A stretch of 64,000 nt of DNA from Mixophyes australis (GCA_036250195.1 JAVHZZ010000004.1:320626128-320690127); one strand, 5' to 3'; counted from the first letter of the stretch, positions 34,651-45,019 are shown. Translations and numbers: made by a program. The notes: generated by a model from the sequence alone, not told the origin.

Positions 34651-34920
34651 CACTGTTACCTTAGTTGTCTTAAACCCATTGTTAGCTTGTTTTGTGGGGG
34701 CCCAAACAAACCAAGCATATCAGCCACAAAAGTGGCACTCCTTGTCGCTGAAGTGCTTGGTTTGTTAAAGTGTGCATGTCCTTTTTAAGATCCTACATGG
34801 GTGAGTAGGAGGGAGCAAGGACAATTCTATCTTGCACCACTTTTCCTTTCAGCTACCGCTGTGTGCCAATGTTACCTACATGTGCTATATACTATTGTGT
34901 GTTTTGCAAAAATCTTAGAC
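34651..34920 (+). other. hAT 3' untranslated region
   Basis: Sequence downstream of the decayed transposase. 34860-34910 (gtgtgccaatgttacctaca) matches 36040-36090, placing it in the hAT 3' region. Confidence 0.6.
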
Positions 34921-35064
34921 ACCCATTGATGATGCAGATGACTCACAACATTTTGACATCATGTGTTGTATACTGTAAAAGATTTGACCAAAATTACCGA
35001 CACCTCTGCTATAACTCCACCTGATCTTACTATCAACTATCAACATTCAAAGAATGGTGCAGGA
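34921..35064 (+). pseudogene. Second, partial copy of hAT coding sequence
   Basis: 'gatgatgcagatgactcaca' through 'caacattcaaagaatggtgcagg' repeats 34115-34250 with changes. It is cut at about 35064 by the poly(T) of the NSMCE2 retrocopy. It belongs to a separate hAT copy that resumes at 36041. Confidence 0.75.
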
Positions 35065-36040
35065 TTTTTAATTTTTTTGAACGGTATAAAGACAACAGTT
35101 TTATTAACAAAGAACAATGTTGCTTGCAGAAGTAATGTAACCATAGATGTCTAAATAGACGTGCATATGTATTAACTTCCACATTGTTGCTGTTTCATCA
35201 GTATTGCACAAAATGTTTGCAATCTGCACTTTACGTCAAATGTACCTAACTATATTAGGATTTTTTGGGAATTGGGACTGATTTGAAGCTCACTGATGAC
35301 CTTGCTTTTTGCTGTGAATTTCAATGGTTCTTTTTAGTGCATTGTCTGGAACAAGATCTGATTTACATATGTCAGAGTGATCAAAGCCAAGTTTTGGACA
35401 CCTGGCGGATTTACCCTTCTGAAGTTTGTTTCCAATCATCCGCTCAATTGCTTTCTCTCGTACGTGTGACCACATACTTTGTTTTTCACTGGGTTCACCA
35501 TCTCCAACCCACTAGGGCACCCTGGATTGGTCTTGGTCTGATAAATGCATGCATTCCAGGGGGTCAGCGCTTGTCGCCATGTATTAGCTGTAGAATTACC
35601 ACAGTTATCCAAGGAATGGGTGGAGAGATCAAATGAACCATAACTGATTTCATTAGTCATTCTCCTTGTCTTCATCTTCCAAAGCTTAGTCTGCAGGAGC
35701 TGATGACACACCCATTTGTCTTCTGAGGTCTCTTAGCTGTTCTTTAACTGGACATATTTATCATCCTGCCTCAGGGCCTCCTCTGTATTAATCTTCTGAA
35801 GCGCAGTGTATCTCTCGTGTACAATCTCTCTTAAATCCAGGATCTCATCCGGTGAGTCACGTTTTAAGTTAAGTACGGTCTCCTCAACTGCGTCTATATA
35901 CTGCTTTAAATCTCTGTTCAATGCAGCGTATTCCAACATGACAGATTCCATGGTTCCCACATGTTCCATATCACAGTCTGTCTGAAGCAGATCTAATGCC
36001 ACTCCAGTTGTAATATCCATTCCTGTGTCTACATAAGTTG
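35065..36040 (-). pseudogene. nsmce2: NSMCE2 processed pseudogene (SUMO E3 ligase of SMC5/6), chimeric with 18S rRNA
   Basis: NSMCE2 is the SP-RING SUMO ligase subunit of the SMC5/6 DNA-repair complex. Minus strand, intronless. TYVDTGMDITTGVALDLL through REIVHERYTALQKIN and DDKYVQLK match its N-terminal coiled region. A 1-base deletion near 35745 shifts the frame, and QLRDLRRQMG follows up to an in-frame TAA. An 18S rRNA piece (35516-35662) then replaces about 15-20 codons. NSMCE2 resumes with EMVNPVKNKVCGHTYE (SP-RING), a second frameshift, then AIERMIGNKLQKGKSARCPK and SDLVPDNALKRTIE to a stop at 35290. A 3' UTR follows with AATAAA (complement at 35100-35105) and a poly(A) remnant at 35065-35078. 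These are the marks of reverse transcription. About the first 30 codons are absent. It interrupts hAT sequence. Confidence 0.9.
35516..35662 (-). rRNA. 18S rRNA fragment (about 147 nt), inserted in the NSMCE2 pseudogene
   Basis: The minus strand reads gaatgactaatgaaatcagt, ttggataactgtggtaattc, agctaatacatgg, gcgctgacccc and gcatttatcagacc. This is the conserved 5' domain of vertebrate 18S rRNA (roughly positions 80-230), with scattered substitutions. It has the same orientation as the pseudogene and sharp edges against NSMCE2-derived sequence on both sides. It is not a functional rRNA gene. Confidence 0.9.
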
Positions 36041-36408
36041 TGTGGCAATGTTTCCTAGATGTGCTATGAACTGCTATGTGTTTGTGCCGTTGCTCTGTCG
36101 CTTAGCATCCAGTGAAGTCGCTGCAGTCTTTGTCCGAAAGTGTATGAAAATAATATTGTGACCTGTGAGGTGGCCAAAATTAACTGCAAATGACTTGAAA
36201 TAAGTGTTATTGAGGTTAATAATAATGTAGGAACAACAAAATTATGTGATTTCAGCATATTTTAGCAATTTTTCTAAAAAAATACAGATCCATAACCAAA
36301 CCCAAAACACGTGAGGGCGGTTTGCCAAAACCAAAACAAAAGCACAAAGTTAATCCAGATCCAAAAACAAAACCAAAACCAAAACACGGGGGTCAGAGAA
36401 CATCTCTA
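36041..36408 (+). mobile_element. hAT 3' terminal region
   Basis: It continues the hAT 3' UTR seen at 34860-34910 and ends with many 'accaaaac' repeats and 'ggtcagagaacatctcta', an inverted-repeat end typical of frog hAT elements. A related terminus is at 44100-44243. The bases following are family-C MITE sequence, so this hAT copy inserted into that MITE. Confidence 0.75.
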
Positions 36409-36519
36409 ATTTTTACACTGAAATTTAAAGTTGGTCTAGGACATGCCCTTCCCCAACTATAAATCTGTCCCCACATTTTAAATTTACCTCCCTCTCCAAT
36501 GCAACATGGTTTTGCCCAG
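36409..36519. mobile_element. MITE family C, partial copy 3
   Basis: 'tttttacactgaaatttaaa' through 'gcaacatggttttgccca' matches 13826-13936 and 22912-23016. It is interrupted on the left by the plus-strand hAT terminus and on the right by the minus-strand hAT. Confidence 0.8.
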
Positions 36520-36785
36520 TATTAAATAGAAGTGGCAGTTCCTCTTTTTGGGAACTACATATACAATTAAAGTATTAAATAGAAGTGGCAGTTCCTCTTT
36601 TTGGGAACTACATATACAATTAAAGTATTAAATAGAAGTGCAGTTCCTCTTTTTGGGAACTACATATACAATTAAAGTATTAAATAGAAGTGGCAGTTCC
36701 TCTTTTTGGGAACTACATATACAATTAAAGTATTAAATAGAAGTGGCAGTTCCTCTTTTTGGGAACTACATATAGAATGAAAATA
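36520..36785. repeat. 53-bp tandem repeat, five copies
   Basis: The unit contains 'tattaaatagaagtggcagt' and 'tcctctttttgggaactaca'. Copies are nearly identical (one lacks a base), so the expansion is recent. It lies in the 3' flank of the minus-strand hAT. Confidence 0.95.
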
Positions 36786-36872
36786 TTAAAAACTGTGGCT
36801 GAAGTGATTGGTTTGTTTGGGCCCCCACACAAACAAAGCTATTCATCTCTCCCTGTACAAACTAAACTGGCT

Positions 36873-39254
36873 CTACTGAGGCAAGATGTCGTCCTCATCC
36901 TCATCCTCTGATTCCTGGCCCCCTTCAGTGTATACTTCCTCATCCTCACACATTATCAATTTGTCCCCGCTGGACTCCACAACCACAGGTCCCTCTGTAT
37001 TATCTTGAGGGCACTGCTGTGCTTGATTGAGGACTTGATAATTCATTTTTATGAACATCATTTTTTCAACGTTCTGAGGAAGCAACCTCCTTCACCGCTC
37101 ACTGACCAGGTTCCCCGCTGCACTAAAAACTCTTTCGGAGTAAACACTGGAGGGGGGACAACTCAGGTAAAATAGAGCCAGTTTGTACAGGGGCTTCCAA
37201 ACTGCCTTTTTTTCCTGCCAGTAACAATATGGACTGTCTGACATGTCTATTTTGATGGTGTCAGCAAAGTAATCCTCCACCATTTTTTCAATTGTGACAG
37301 CATCAAATGCAGCGAGAGTAGACATGTCTGCAATGGTTGGCAGGTCCTTCAGTCCGGACCAGATGTTCTCAGCATCCCCGCCAGCGGGTCTTTTAGGAAA
37401 ACTGAGCTTTTTCCTCGCAGCCACAGGTGTGGAAGAAACTGATGGAGGAGCTGTTGGCATGTCACGGTCCCCTTCAGAGGACAATTTCCTGACCAGCAGG
37501 TCTTTGCACCGCTGTAGACTTGTGTCCGCCGGAAACAGAGACACAACATACGCTTTAAACCGAGGATCCAGCATGGTGGCCATAATGTATTCCTCTGACT
37601 TTAAAAGAGTGACCACCCTCGGATCCTGGCAAAGCGTACGAAGGGCTTCATCAACAAGAGCTACATGCTATGTTGAATCGCAATGGTTTACCAGCTCCTC
37701 CCTCACTTTATCCAGCTGCTTCTGCAACAGCCTGATCAGGGGAATCACCTGACTCAAGCTGGCAGTGTCGGAACTGACTTCTCGTGTGGCAAGTTCAAAC
37801 GGCTGCAGAACTTTGCACAACACGGAAATCAGTCTCCAGTGCGCTTGACTCAGGCGCATCCCCACTCCTTTTCCTATGTCGTAGGTGGCTGTGTAGGCCT
37901 GAATGGCCTTTTGCTGCTCCTCCATCCTCTGCAGCATATAGAGGGTGGAGTTCCAGCGCGTCACAACCTCTTGTTTGAGGTGATGGCAGGGCAGGTTCAG
38001 ACTTTTTTGATGTATCTCGAGTCTGCGGTAGGCACTGGCAGAATGCCTAAAGTGTCCAGCAATTTTGCGGGCCATCGCAAGCATCTCCTGCACACCCCTG
38101 TCACTCTTGAGGTAATGCTGCACCACCAAATTAACGGTGTGGGCAAAACATGGGACGTGCTGGAAATTGCCCATATGTAATGCCCGCACAATGTTACTGG
38201 CATTGTCTGACACCACAAATCCCCAGGAGAGTCTAAGTGGGGTAAGCCACTGTGAGATGATTTCCCTCAGTTTCTCTAAGAGGTTGTCAGCATTGTGCCT
38301 CTTATTAAAACCTGTGATACACAATGTTGCCTGCCTTGGCACGAGCAGCCGTTGTGGAGATGCTGCTACTGATGCAGCTGCTGCTGTTGCTGCGGAAGGC
38401 GATGCATCTACCCAGTGGGCTGTCACAGTCATATAGTCCTTCGTTTGCCCAGAACCACTTGTCCACATGTCCGTGGTTAAGTGGACAGTGGGTACAACCG
38501 CATTTTTAAGAGCACTGAGAACACTTGTTCGTACTTCTCTGTACATCTTTGGTATCGGCTGCCTAGTGAAGTGGAATCTCGACGGGATTTGGTACCGGGG
38601 ACACAATACCTCCATCAACCGTCTAAATCCCACTCCACTGATGGTGGACACCGGACGCACGTCTAACACCAACATTGCTGTTATTGACGCAGTTATCCGC
38701 TTTGCCATAGGATGACTACTGTCGTTCTTGGTGCTCATGGCAAACGATTTTTGGACGGTCAACTGTTTGGTGAAAGACGTAGCATTCTTGCGACTTCCCC
38801 TCTGGGAAGATGACCGACTACCAGCAGCAACAGCAGCAGCGGCAGTAGTAGGCGTACCGCTGCAGGATTCCTCAGATGAATCCCGTATTGAAGAGGACTC
38901 AGTCTGGCTGGTGACATGGCCTGCAGGACTAAATCTGATGGAGATCATGGAGGAAATTGACGAGGAGGGTGTTGGTGGTGTGTATCCAACAGGACCAAGG
39001 GATTTAGGTGTCCCTGGAGTGATGACGGTCCTAGCCCCAGTTCCTGAACTAACCACTGAACTATGAAGGTTATTCAGGTGACGTATAAGGGAGGATGTCC
39101 CTAGGTGCCCAAGATCCTTACCCCTGCTTATTTGAGCTCTACATAAGCTACATATGGCCATACATTTGTTATCCAGATTTGGGTAAAAATAAATCCAGAC
39201 AGAAGAGGTGCATTTCTTGGTCTTCTGACCAGGCATGATGATGGGCTTTTTCAT
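36873..39254 (-). pseudogene. hAT transposase with BED zinc finger; one frame, two internal stops
   Basis: The frame stays open in one phase from the likely Met at 39254 (MKKPIIMPGQK) to the stop at 36873-36875, about 793 codons. It is broken only by TAG at 37668-37670 and TGA at 37092-37094. The BED zinc finger has CSLC and HLNNLH. Then come a Ser/Ala-rich linker, TTDMWTSGSGQTKDY, VVSDNASNIVRAL (catalytic Asp region), CFAHTVNLVV, VTRWNSTLYML and LDPRFKAYVVSLFP. The C-terminal dimerisation region has YLSCPPSSVYSERVFSAAGN, including the catalytic Glu, then RRLLPQNVEKM and an acidic tail. The second stop sits where relatives have Arg (RRR), consistent with CGA to TGA decay. The frame also runs open upstream to 39365, but that part is minisatellite-derived. 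Confidence 0.9.
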
Positions 39255-39299
39255 CCCATGGACATCCACTTTTTTCCCCCCTGGTGCCTCATTTAAAAT

Positions 39300-39610
39300 A
39301 CTGGACTGGACCACTGGACTCAGCAAGGACACAGCACTGGACTGATGCACCACTGGACTCAGCAAGGACTTTTTTGATTTTTTTTTTTATATTAATTTAA
39401 AAGGATTTTTGTAGAATTTTTCTTTTTTTTTCTTTTTATGGAAGAATTTTTAATACTTTTGAAAGAAATATGCACTTTGCAGAACAAAGCACAGGACAAA
39501 ACGCACCGCTGGACTCAGCAAGGACAGAGCACTGGACTGATGCACCACTGGACTCAGCAGGACAGAGCACAGCACAGCACAGCACGAGAAATAGCAGGAC
39601 AGAGGACCAC
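39300..39610. repeat. Irregular 'ggactcagcaggacagagca' minisatellite
   Basis: Scattered units of the 37-bp motif seen at 26265-26486, in the 5' leader of the hAT transposon, interrupted by a T-rich stretch near 39367-39460. Confidence 0.8.
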
Positions 39611-39773
39611 CTAACACACCCTCCCTCTTCCCTGATCAATGCCCGAGTGAAGATGTCGGCGGCAAGCGGGGAATTTAAAGAATCCGAGTATCGCGGACAG
39701 TGCTCGGATCTGACTCGGATCCGCAATGTTCCGGGGGGCTCGGATTCCAGGAATCCGAGTGCGCTCATCCTTA

Positions 39774-39812
39774 ATATACACATATACATATATACACATA
39801 CACATATAAATC

Positions 39813-39879
<67 letters not shown>

Positions 39880-39890
39880 TATACGCACAC
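39774..39890. repeat. (AT)n/(AC)n microsatellite
   Basis: Alternating TA and CA dinucleotides immediately beside the hAT 5' end. Confidence 0.95.
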
Positions 39891-40107
39891 CATACTTGCC
39901 AACTCTCCCGCATTTTGCGAGAGTCTCCCGGACTTCCGGGTGAGTGTGGCAATCTCCCGAATTCTGCCCACTTCACTAGGAAGTGCCCCACTTCCTAGTG
40001 AAGTGGGCAGAATTAGATCCCAAATGCCGCGATGGCCGCCCTGCCCCCTTACGCCCACCTCCACTGGCTGGCTCCTGGAAGAGTGCTGAAGAAAGTAGGT
40101 AAGTATG
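39891..40107. mobile_element. MITE family D ('CATACTTGCC'), copy 1
   Basis: It begins catacttgccaactctcccg and ends gtaagtatg. The centre is palindromic (cccacttcactaggaagtg and inverse near 39970-40010). Near-identical octamers acgcacac and acacacac flank it, but they lie in a CA repeat and so are weak evidence. Confidence 0.75.
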
Positions 40108-40129
40108 ACACACACATATATTGTATATG

Positions 40130-40177
<48 letters not shown>

Positions 40178-40225
40178 CACATATAAATTATATATATATA
40201 CATATATATAGATATATACATATAT
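40130..40225. repeat. (AT)n microsatellite
   Basis: Long TA run. Confidence 0.95.
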
Positions 40226-40466
40226 AGACTCCCAAAATTCGGGTCAGTCTCCCTGGCTCCCGTGAGAGCTGGCATTTCTCCCGTATCACGATTCCCTTGT
40301 TCAAAATGATGCGATTCACCGAGAATAGCGTCATTTTGGCCCCGCCCTCCGCAACAAAACGCCATTTTACTCGGGGCCAAAATGATGCAATTCGAGGCGC
40401 CCCGTCCCCTCCCGCCCATTAGTCACGTCACTCTCCCGGACGTCACCTACTGGATGTAGGCAAGTA

Positions 40467-40468
<2 letters not shown>
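40226..40468. mobile_element. MITE family D, copy 2 (left end degenerate)
   Basis: Right end 'gtaggcaagtatg'. The interior contains 'gtcattttggccccgccct' and ctcccg motifs shared with 40985-41298. The left end is lost in the (AT)n. Confidence 0.6.
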
Positions 40469-40509
<41 letters not shown>

Positions 40510-40534
40510 CATACAAATACACACACATATATTG

Positions 40535-40592
<58 letters not shown>

Positions 40593-40607
40593 CACATACA
40601 CATATAA

Positions 40608-40690
<83 letters not shown>
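40469..40690. repeat. (AT)n microsatellite array
   Basis: Long TA tracts with short acacac interruptions. The Tyr-Ile repeat frames here are not genes. Confidence 0.95.
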
Positions 40691-40693
<3 letters not shown>

Positions 40694-41450
40694 AGTGATT
40701 TTTGAGATTAGACTATACTACTCTGATAAAGCACATTTTTCAAAAAATGATAACTGAGGTTTGTATAATGAACATCAACACTTGAATGTATGCTTACCTA
40801 ATTTATTTTTGAAAATACTTTTGCTGTTAGGCACAAATAAATCCTAATTTAGATTGCAGCAGAATCTCCCACTTTCCTCACAGTCTGTGCTTCTTATCCA
40901 CTTTCAGTTGACACACTCTTTGGTTGCGAATCAAGCCTGTTTCAAGGCACAGAAGCATAACATCATTTTTTCATTAAATAAAATCATACTTACCAACTTT
41001 ACAATGTTGGTATCCGGGAGCCTGCGGGGGAGGTGGGCGTCATGAGGGGCGGGCCTCCAAAATCTGTGTCATTTTGGACCCGCCCCCATGACGTCATGAC
41101 GCAAAATGCGTCATTTGACAGCGGGGGGCGGGGCCAAACGCCGCGATTCACCAGGAATCGCGGCGTTTGTGACCTAATTCTGCCCACTTCACTAGGAAGT
41201 GGGCAGATCCGGGATTTTGCCACACTCGCCCGGGAGTCTGGGAGACTCTCTCAAAATGCGGGAGTCTCCCGGACATACCGGGAGAGTTGGCAAGTATGAA
41301 TAAAATGGTCACTTATCAAGTTGTCAGATGTGTGGAGCTAAGTGTAATCCAAAACACTTTAGACATGTAAATGTTTTAATGCGGTTATCACACAGGACTA
41401 CCGCCCAAACAATCCTTCACAGTATTTTGGCCAGGCTGTAAAATGAACAG
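40691..41450 (+). repeat. Dispersed repeat E, copy 1, carrying a MITE
   Basis: 'gataaagcacatttt', 'aatttatttttgaaaatact', 'ctgtgcttcttatccacttt' and 'catcattttttcattaaata' recur at 45020-45440 and partly at 48405-48530. The MITE at 40985-41298 interrupts this copy only. Confidence 0.85.
40985..41298. mobile_element. MITE family D, copy 3, with 8-bp target duplication
   Basis: Ends are catacttaccaact and agttggcaagtatg, with AATAAAAT at 40977-40984 and 41299-41306. The paralogous sequence at 45241-45340 has a single AATAAAAT and no element, an empty site that confirms the insertion and its hAT-type 8-bp duplication. The interior has gcggcgttt hairpins and 'cccacttcactaggaagtgg'. Confidence 0.95.
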
Positions 41451-41979
41451 AGGAACCCTGAAAAAAAATGGCTATTTGAGGCAGCCAATGGGGCGCCAGC
41501 TTAGGAGAGGGGGGGTTACACAAACACATTTTACTAGGTGTAAGCAATCTTTGAACCATACTTTGATACATATCGCAAATGTGTGAGCAATGATAATTCT
41601 AAAAATATTTTCCTATAACATTCAGGTTAAAATAAGATTTCCTTAGAATGAAATGTCATTGCAGCAGAAACTGCCCCAGCAATAAACAATGTGTGTTTAT
41701 ATGTGTCTAAAGCTGAGTGACATCACAAAATCTTTTTATGATGTCAGACAGTCACATTATCAGGCTAGTTAATGAAGCATTTTTAAACTACATTGTACAT
41801 CGCCGCATAATTACATTACCCCCTTAACAGCAGCGATAATTCTGTTGCGTTGTAAGTGACGTCATTAAGTGCCGTCGGTTTCTTCCTACATCACGATTGG
41901 TTGAAGTCGCATTTGACAACAGTCGTCATTGATAGTGCATCTGAAAGGAGACATTCGTCGTGAAGATGTGAGGATAAGT
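41451..41979. other. Unassigned sequence
   Basis: No gene was recognised. Confidence 0.4.
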
Positions 41980-42021
41980 GTTGTCGGGGTAGTAAGCATC
42001 GATATGCTGACTACCCCGACA
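41980..42021. repeat. Strong hairpin
   Basis: tgtcggggtagt-a-agcat, a 4-base turn, then the complement with one A/G mismatch: 17 paired bases on each side. No protein or promoter context. It could be an element terminus. Confidence 0.8.
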
Positions 42022-42885
42022 TACGCTTTAGATAAGGTGCTTTGGATATATTTCTGTCAGTTGTGACTTAAAAGCTTCCAGTATGATAAATTTCAACTTT
42101 CCAAAAATGATTATTGTTCCAGACATACATATATGCGCTCTGTTTTATATTTATCATATACTATCTATCAATCTAGTCTTTTTTCCAAAGTATAGTGGTA
42201 CAACAAAGAGAAGCAGGAACAAGAATATGTCTCTTTATCAAGAGTCATTACTCTTGAAAAAGTTCTGCGTTCAGAACGAATTGCATAGAGATGCTCTATT
42301 GATCACAAAACCAGCAGTGTATTTGTATAATAGTGTGAAAGTTGTTACAAAGTTTTGACCTAAGTAAAGTTATTGTAAATTGATCGTCCCGCCTACTCAG
42401 TCTGTGGAGAAGCCGCTGATACCATTATTCAGTTTCAAAGACTTCTTCACTTTGGAGGCTCCAATTTGAACATTTATTTTCCGAAACATCGAGAGGAATA
42501 CGATTTACCTTACTCATATGTAAGTAATGGATTTTTCATTTTTTGGGCTATTTACATCAGAAGCTGATTGTGTCTTCCCTCTTATCCGCATATTTCCAAC
42601 AGACTCTTTCCGGTGGGAGCTGCCACATGCGGAGATGGTATAGTCTCAATATATTTGATTACAGGAGACTTACAGGATCGGACTATAGCAACATATGTGA
42701 GACTTTTTCATGTGTGCTTATACACTCTTCTCTTATATATAAGTGTTTCAATATTGTATACACAATATAATTATATTGTTTCATGTTATATGTTGTACAG
42801 TCCTTGTAAGCAATTATCTCCTATCATATTTTATAGATTGACTGTGCGCTGTAGTAGTATTATTGTTTTATTTGCAAATTAGTGG
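42022..42885. other. Unassigned AT-rich sequence
   Basis: Open frames of about 90-100 codons have no recognisable motifs. Confidence 0.4.
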
Positions 42886-43702
42886 GTTGTGTGTGATACA
42901 TCTGTACAAGAGTAACATGACTGACATTTAGGTGTTCACTACAATATAGACTTGGTTGGAAAGTTGACAATAATGACAGACAGTATTAGGTCGACAATAG
43001 GAATGTAGACAGTTTTAATAGGTTGACAATTTGAATGTAGGGAGTATTATATTGTTAGGGTTAGGCATAGGCTCAGGGTTAGGAATAATTTTATGGTTAA
43101 GGTTAGGCATAAGTAGAAAGTTATAACCCTAACCCTAACCCAAAACCCATCCCTAACCCTAAACCTATCCCTATCCCTAACCCTATCCCTAAAGCTATCC
43201 CTAACACTAACCAAATAATACGGTCTACACGTGTATTGTAGTCCTAATAATACTGTCTACATTTCAATTGTCAACTTAATGATACTGTTGACATTTAAAT
43301 TGTCGACCTACTGATACTGTCAACATTCAAATTACTTTGGAATTCACTAATGTGCAACAGGATGAGGGGGATAATTATGGATCTGAAAATGTTATAATGT
43401 GTCGTACTTGAACAAGATAATGAGAAGAATGGTGTATGTGTCCAAGTAAGTCAATAACTAGCAGTGCCACCTCATGCCCATGATAAGTGCATTATCATGC
43501 CTTAGACAAAAGACCAAAAAATCCACATCTTGCATGTGGAATAACTTTCTACTTATGCCTAACCCTAACCCTAAAATTATCCCTAAACCTAAGCCTATGC
43601 CAAACCCTGTCATTACTGTCGACTTTCCAACCAAGTCTATATTATAGTGAACACCAAAATGTCAATCATATAACTGTCGTCCAGATGTATCACACACACC
43701 AA
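42886..43702. mobile_element. Inverted-repeat element B with telomere-like repeats, nested
   Basis: The outer arms, starting 'gtgtgtgatacatctg' at about 42886 and inverted at about 43702, continue through 'aatatagacttggttggaaa'. They include TTAGG-type repeats (43055-43123), paired with CCCTAA repeats (43543-43612). Inside is a second inverted pair with 'ctgtctacatt-caattgtc' and 'gtcgac' motifs (42985-43050 and 43225-43340), plus another CCCTAA array (43124-43212). The arrangement suggests one inverted-repeat element inserted in another. The right flank is hAT transposase sequence. Confidence 0.75.
43124..43212 (-). repeat. Degenerate CCCTAA (telomere-like) array
   Basis: Repeats of ccctaa and ccctat/ccctaaag inside element B. 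Confidence 0.85.
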
Positions 43703-44243
43703 GAGCTAGTAACGAAGTGGAATCTCACAGTTTATATGCTTCAGCGATTTTCTCAAACCATTTCAGTTGTGGGATGGGCCTACCCTAGGATATTTTCTTT
43801 TATAAAATGCCCATCCTATCAGCCAGTGCTCTGCCTTAATGTTTTAAAGGTGTCCTTTACGTTATTAAACTGCTATCCTGTCTGTCGCTGCTGTGTCACA
43901 ATAGTTCATAGGGATTGTATCTTTTAGTAAACTACCAGTTATTTGTGCCGCTGCTCTGTCCCTAATTTTAGCCACCTAGCTTGTTGCAGCCTTTGGCCAG
44001 AATTGGTGAAGTTTTTGACAGTTGTGAAGAGATCATTAGAAAATAGACGGTAAATGACTGTAAATAATGTTAATGTTATAAACACTAATGTAGGAACAAA
44101 ACCAGCTCAAAATAATCAATTTTCACAATTTTTAATAAAATCCAGATCCAAAACCTAAGCCGATGAGGATTTTTGGCCAAAACCAAAACATGAAGATGGT
44201 TTTAAAAACAAAACCAAAACACTTAGGTCTGCGCACATCTCTA
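43700..44243 (+). pseudogene. hAT transposon remnant (coding scrap and 3' end)
   Basis: 43702-43760 encodes QELVTKWNLTVYMLQRF, matching the RWNSTLYMLQR block of the hAT transposases nearby. After a large deletion, 43940-44243 carries the hAT 3' region (tgccgctgctctgtccctaa, aatccagatccaaaacc) and ends gcgcacatctcta. Element B lies immediately upstream, apparently within or beside the coding sequence. Confidence 0.8.
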
Positions 44244-45019
44244 GTTTTAACATAGTGTACCTGTATGCAAAAATGTTTATTGTGGGAGTAATGTAAGATA
44301 GGACTAGTAGTAGATGGACGAAATTTTGGGGGGGGTGACTTTTTATGAGTTGGAGCAAAGATAATTTTCTATGACACTCACCCTATATCCTTATCATAAC
44401 AGATCACTTTTAAACCTTTGTTTGGGGAAAAGGGTACCTAGATTGTGTACCCTCTGTCTACCCCTCGCAGTCCTAATGCAGAAGACAGTGCTCACATTGA
44501 GCCAGTGGTGGAACTACCGTGGATGCAGAGGGTGCAGTCACTATGGAGTCTGAAGGTGAGGGGAGGCAAGAGGCTACAACAGCATTGCTGGCCCACTGCC
44601 CATGTTTTGATATAGGACCCAGCTATGCACTGTTCTATCGCTGTATAGAACATTGGGTTTTATGGATTGTGTGTCTGGGAGTTGAATCAAATGGCTACCG
44701 GCTGGCTGTCAGTGATGCTGAGTGTATGGGGTGTATGTCCAGTCGTGCTAAGGCTAAGCACAACAGGATGTAAATATACTATAAAGCAGATGCATAGGAG
44801 TTAAAATGAAGTTTTTGAACAAAATGTGCAAAAATATTTTATCAAAAAACAGAAAACCGAACAAAAGCTTAAAAATACATTTTGAGAGTAAAATATATTA
44901 TAATATGATTTTTTTCAATTTCAAATAGGGATAAAAGATTTGAAAATGGCTTCAACAAACGAACAACTAGACCAAAAATCACTATCATCCAAACAATGAA
45001 CAAGTTTCACCACCGTCTT
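44244..45019. other. Unassigned sequence
   Basis: No gene was recognised. Confidence 0.4.

Larger units (their letters stand above)
36520..39773 (-). mobile_element. hAT DNA transposon, near-complete, 3' end truncated
   Basis: The 5' end on the minus strand is at 39773 (taaggatgagcgcactcgga). It is followed by the leader with the 'ggactcagcaggacagagca' minisatellite, a long transposase frame (39254-36873) and a 3' region ending in the 53-bp repeats. The expected 3' terminal inverted repeat was not found at 36520, where it abuts the family-C MITE. The 5' terminal 140 bases match 26500-26718. Confidence 0.85.

Noticed and set aside
35516..35662. Part of an rDNA unit
   Set aside because: Only about 147 nt match, with sharp edges inside NSMCE2-derived sequence and with substitutions at conserved positions.
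35265..36040. NSMCE2 as a functional host gene
   Set aside because: No introns, two frameshifts, an in-frame stop, an rRNA insert, a missing N-terminus and a poly(A) remnant show a processed pseudogene.
37294..39066. Plus-strand open frames opposite the hAT transposase
   Set aside because: They are antisense shadows of a long minus-strand frame with clear transposase motifs.
40466..40705. Open frames encoding long Tyr-Ile repeats
   Set aside because: They are translations of (AT)n microsatellites. The same applies to frames at 39470-40115 and 54189-54577.
42083..42882. Open frames of about 90-100 codons in an unassigned stretch
   Set aside because: No motif, no codon-use signal that could be judged by eye and no splice or homology support.
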